This document shows positions 31,195-33,511 of a DNA stretch of 33,511 bases, piece after piece. The translations under genes were made by a program, and so were the position numbers. The stretch covers positions 1 through 33,511 of the forward strand of contig NZ_MUZA01000068.1 in assembly GCF_021442385.1 (NCBI RefSeq), written 5' to 3'. The number at the start of each line of letters is the position of its first letter. Position 1 is the first letter of the stretch. Source of the stretch: Micromonospora sp. MH99. Lineage in GTDB: Bacteria > Actinomycetota > Actinomycetes > Mycobacteriales > Micromonosporaceae. The notes beneath the pieces were generated by a model that saw nothing but the letters and a program-made list of their open reading frames with translations, made no database searches and was not told where the DNA came from.

Positions 31195-31209
31195 TGCACT
31201 GTGGATGCA
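31195..31209. promoter_or_regulatory. 15-bp palindrome-like site over the SDR transcription start
   Basis: TGCACT-GTG-GATGCA has TGCA/TGCA outer arms. Its reverse complement is identical at 13 of 15 positions to the site at 32736-32750. It sits just downstream of the -10 box and covers the GTG start, a classic repressor position. Confidence 0.45.
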
Positions 31210-31968
31210 ACTTCAGGTCGACTCGCCGGTCGGGTCGCCATCGTCACCGGCGCCAGTCGCGGGATCGGCCTGGCCATCGCCCGACGCCTCGTCGCCGAGG
31301 GCGCCCGGGTGGGTCTGACCGCCCGCCGCCCCGAGGCGCTCGCCGACGCGGTCGTCGCCCTCGGCGGCCCCGCGTACGCCGTGGCCGTGCCCGGCCGGGC
31401 CGACGACCCCGAGCACCGGGCCGAGGCGGTGCGGCAGGTCGGCGCGGCCTTCGGGCCGGTGGACCTGCTGGTCAACAACACCGGCATCAACCCCGTGCAC
31501 GGCCCGCTGGTCGAGCTGGACCTGGCCGCCGCCCGCAAGATCCTCGACGTCAACCTCGTCGCCGCGCTGGGCTGGGTGCAGGAGGTCTGCGCCGCAGGCA
31601 TGACCGAGCGGGGCGGCTGCGTGGTCAACGTCTCCTCGATCGCCGGCCTCGCGCCGTCGCCGGGCATCGCCTTCTACGGCGTGAGCAAGGCGGCGCTCAT
31701 CCACCTCACCGCAGGTCTCGCCGTCGAGCTGGGGCCGACGATCCGGGTCAACGCCGTCGCCCCGGGCGTGGTCAAGACCCGCTTCGCCGCGGCGCTCTAC
31801 GAGGGTCGTGAGGACGAGGTCGCCGCGCGGTACCCCCTCGGCCGGCTCGGCGTCGCCCCGGACGTGGCGGGCGCGGTCGCCTTCCTGGCCGGCCCCGACG
31901 CCGCCTGGATCACCGGGCAGACAATCGTCTGCGACGGTGGCGTCACGCTGGCCGGCCGGGCCGGATGA
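31201..31968 (+). CDS. Short-chain dehydrogenase/reductase (SDR), FabG-like
   Basis: A 255-residue classical SDR. Seen directly: TGASRGIG (16-23), VNNTG (91-95, where the third residue is usually Ala), catalytic Ser146 and Tyr159/Lys163 (YGVSK). The C-terminal ending AVAFLAGPDAAWITGQTIVCDGGVTLAG is that of FabG-like reductases. The GTG at 31201 is taken because a strong promoter places transcription start at it. It probably acts on a hydroxyacyl or small alcohol/ketone substrate with NAD(P). Lying between the importer and two regulators, with a shared operator-like site, it may take part in metabolising the imported compound. That is inference. Confidence 0.9.
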   Translation: MDATSGRLAGRVAIVTGASRGIGLAIARRLVAEGARVGLTARRPEALADAVVALGGPAYAVAVPGRADDPEHRAEAVRQVGAAFGPVDLLVNNTGINPVHGPLVELDLAAARKILDVNLVAALGWVQEVCAAGMTERGGCVVNVSSIAGLAPSPGIAFYGVSKAALIHLTAGLAVELGPTIRVNAVAPGVVKTRFAAALYEGREDEVAARYPLGRLGVAPDVAGAVAFLAGPDAAWITGQTIVCDGGVTLAGRAG

Positions 31969-32062
31969 CACCGTCCGTGCACGCTCGCCGGTGCCTGATC
32001 ATCGCCTGTCTAGACTCGGCGGAGAGCCGGGCGACGTCGTGGCGGTGAAGGGGCGGGGGCGG

Positions 32063-32674
32063 ATGAACAGGGTCGAGGCCCCGGGGCGGGTGGACGGGCG
32101 GACGGCCCGGGCCGAGCGCACCCGGGCAGCCATCGTCGAGGCGCACCTGGCGCTCATCGCCGAGGGCGACCTGCGGCCCACCGGGGAGCGCATCGCCGAA
32201 CGGGCCGGCATCTCGCTGCGCACACTCTGGACCAACTTCAAGGACATGGAGACGCTCTTCGAGGCGAGCGGCGCCGAGGTGCTGCGCCAGCAGGATGCCG
32301 CCTACCGGCCGATCTCGCCCGCGTTGCCGCTGGCCAAGCGGGTCGACGCGTACTGCCGGCAGCGGGCACGGCTGCTCCAGCTCATCGCGCCGTCGGCGCG
32401 GGCCGCGCAGATGCGCGAGCCGGTCTCCGACCAGCTGCACCGCAACCGCCTCAAGCACATCGACCGGGTACGCGACGAGGTCGAGCACCTCTTCGCCGCC
32501 GAGCTGGCGCAGGCCGGGCGAGGGCGCGAGCAGCTGCTCAACGCGTTGGTGGCGGCGAGCATGTGGCCGGCCTGGTCGATGCTGCGCTACGGCCTCGGGC
32601 TCGGCGTGGACCAGGCCCGCGCGGTGATGTCCCGGACGGTGGGCGCGCTGCTGGCCGAGGTCACGACCGACTGA
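32063..32674 (+). CDS. TetR-family transcriptional regulator
   Basis: A 203-residue TetR protein. The N-terminal helix-turn-helix is at about 35-60 (PTGERIAERAGISLRTLWTNFKDMETLF), with a somewhat unusual LRTLWTNF recognition helix. The C-terminal domain is helical (RVDAYCRQRARLLQLIAPSARAAQMREP...MWPAWSMLRYGLGLGVDQA). I chose the ATG at 32063 with AAGGGG nine bases upstream; GTG codons at 32039 and 32045 are in-frame alternatives. A possible -10 box TAGACT lies at 32011-32016. The three related 15-bp palindromes at 26133, 31195 and 32736 make it the best local candidate for their binding protein. No such palindrome stands before the gene itself, so autoregulation is not indicated. Confidence 0.85.
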   Translation: MNRVEAPGRVDGRTARAERTRAAIVEAHLALIAEGDLRPTGERIAERAGISLRTLWTNFKDMETLFEASGAEVLRQQDAAYRPISPALPLAKRVDAYCRQRARLLQLIAPSARAAQMREPVSDQLHRNRLKHIDRVRDEVEHLFAAELAQAGRGREQLLNALVAASMWPAWSMLRYGLGLGVDQARAVMSRTVGALLAEVTTD

Positions 32675-32735
32675 TCCCGGCTCGTCCCCTCTTTCCATCC
32701 GGTGACCGATGGGTAACACTGGGACGCATGGTTAC

Positions 32736-32750
32736 TGCATACTCAGTGCA
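32736..32750. promoter_or_regulatory. 15-bp palindrome-like site upstream of the LAL regulator
   Basis: TGCATA-CTC-AGTGCA, followed by AATAAC as at the ABC operon site. It lies in a low-GC stretch with un-actinobacterial codons, which suggests promoter DNA rather than coding sequence. Confidence 0.45.
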
Positions 32751-32757
32751 AATAACC

Positions 32758-33511
32758 GTGTTGCGCGGCCGGGACGACCAGTGCCGGGCCATCCGGGCTC
32801 TGCTCGACGGCGTGCCCGGCGGCGGCGGGGCTCTGCTGCTGCACGGCGAGCCGGGCTCGGGCCGGACGGCGCTGCTCTCCTACGCCCACCGGTACGCGAA
32901 GGACTGCACAGTTCTCGCCGGGGCCGGGCTGCCCGAGGAGGCCACGCTGCCGTACGCCGGCCTGCAACGCCTGCTCGATCCGGTGCTCGACCGGGCCGCC
33001 GCCCTGCCCGAGCCGCGCCGGCACCTGCTGCGCCGGGCGTTGGACGGCGAGGGCTGCCCGCCCGAGCGCCGGCTGGCCCTGTCGGTGGCCGTCCTCGGTC
33101 TGCTCGCCGCGGCCGCCCGGGAGCGCCCGCTGCTCGCCACAATGGACGACGTCGACCGGGGTGACCCGCAGACCGCGCAGGTGCTGGCGTTCGTCGCCCG
33201 CCGGCTCCGGCACCTGCCGGCGGCCGTCCTGCTCACCGCGGACGTCACCGCCACCGTCGACGGCATCGCGGCGCACCGGCTGCCGCCGCTTGGCGAGCGG
33301 GACAGCATCGCCGTCCTGGCCGACCGGCTACCCGAGCGACCCGCCGCGCCGGTCGCGGCCACGCTCGCCGCGGTCGGCGGTGGCAACCCGCAGGCTCTCG
33401 TGGACCTCACCGAGGCGCTGAGTCCGGGGCAGTGGCGCGGGGAGGAGCCCCTGCCGGCCGCGCCGCCGGCCGACGGCGCACTCGCCCGCGCCTACCGGGC
33501 CCGGCTCGACC
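32758..33511 (+). CDS. LuxR-family (LAL-type) ATP-binding transcriptional regulator, N-terminal part (runs off the window)
   Basis: At least 251 residues, open at the right edge. It begins VLRGRDDQCRAIRALLDG, the standard LAL opening, followed by a Walker A HGEPGSGRTALL in which Arg replaces the usual Lys. A conserved LPYAGLQRLLDPVLD block, a Walker B-like LLATMDDVDRGD and VGGGNPQALVDLTEAL follow. These are features of the AAA/STAND ATPase half of large LuxR regulators; the C-terminal LuxR helix-turn-helix would lie outside. I prefer the GTG at 32758. The ten extra codons from an ATG at 32728 are AT-rich and use codons rare here (gtt, act, gca, tca, ata), and they overlap a palindrome. The gene may be a pathway activator for a cluster that continues to the right. 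Confidence 0.8.
   Translation, partial: MLRGRDDQCRAIRALLDGVPGGGGALLLHGEPGSGRTALLSYAHRYAKDCTVLAGAGLPEEATLPYAGLQRLLDPVLDRAAALPEPRRHLLRRALDGEGCPPERRLALSVAVLGLLAAAARERPLLATMDDVDRGDPQTAQVLAFVARRLRHLPAAVLLTADVTATVDGIAAHRLPPLGERDSIAVLADRLPERPAAPVAATLAAVGGGNPQALVDLTEALSPGQWRGEEPLPAAPPADGALARAYRARLD

Noticed and set aside
1..33511. Insertion sequences, integrases, CRISPR arrays, tRNA or rRNA genes
   Set aside because: I looked for transposase or integrase motifs, regularly spaced repeats and cloverleaf sequences and found none. The region reads as stable chromosomal DNA.

Overview
The window is a high-GC actinobacterial chromosome segment. It has strong G/C third-position bias, many GTG starts, translationally coupled gene overlaps, an F420-type LLM oxidoreductase and secreted Ala-rich proteins. 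Micromonosporaceae is my best guess, from general character only; no rRNA or tRNA is present to prove it. I see no insertion sequence, prophage, CRISPR array, tRNA or rRNA, and no gene-free stretch longer than about 300 bases.

Layout. (1) 1-2704: the tail of a formate-dehydrogenase-like iron-sulfur subunit and its NrfD membrane anchor, convergent with an oxalate/formate-type MFS antiporter. (2) 2949-8091: a tightly overlapping minus-strand operon (TetR, DUF4873, Baeyer-Villiger-type monooxygenase, SDR, alpha/beta hydrolase). It is divergent from an AurF-like diiron oxygenase, with a palindromic operator candidate between them. (3) 8176-14025: a 1470-residue secreted subtilisin-Kelch protein bracketed by two paralogous winged-helix regulators. 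(4) 14319-21404: a cell-envelope block. It holds a PAP2 phosphatase, a response regulator/sensor kinase/GerMN-like lipoprotein operon, and a convergent operon of a membrane acyltransferase-3 protein, a PLP racemase and a D-Ala-D-X ligase. The last three resemble a split VanT plus ligase, and the racemase has Asn at the position that is Tyr354 in Geobacillus alanine racemase. (5) 21567-26047: an F420-type LLM oxidoreductase, a large HPII-type catalase, and a secreted cutinase/PET-hydrolase-like polyesterase. (6) 26179-31069: a complete LIV-type ABC importer operon. (7) 31201-33511: an SDR with a near-canonical promoter and an apparently leaderless GTG start, a TetR regulator, and the start of a LuxR-type (LAL) ATPase regulator cut by the window edge.

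How the genes may work together. Block 2 looks like an oxidative lipid or ketone-processing pathway under local TetR control. Block 4 looks like an accessory peptidoglycan-precursor or antibiotic-resistance module. Blocks 6 and 7 may form one regulon, because related 15-bp palindromes lie at the LIV, SDR and LAL promoters. The two findings I consider most worth following are the split-VanT-like racemase/ligase operon and the PET-hydrolase-family polyesterase.
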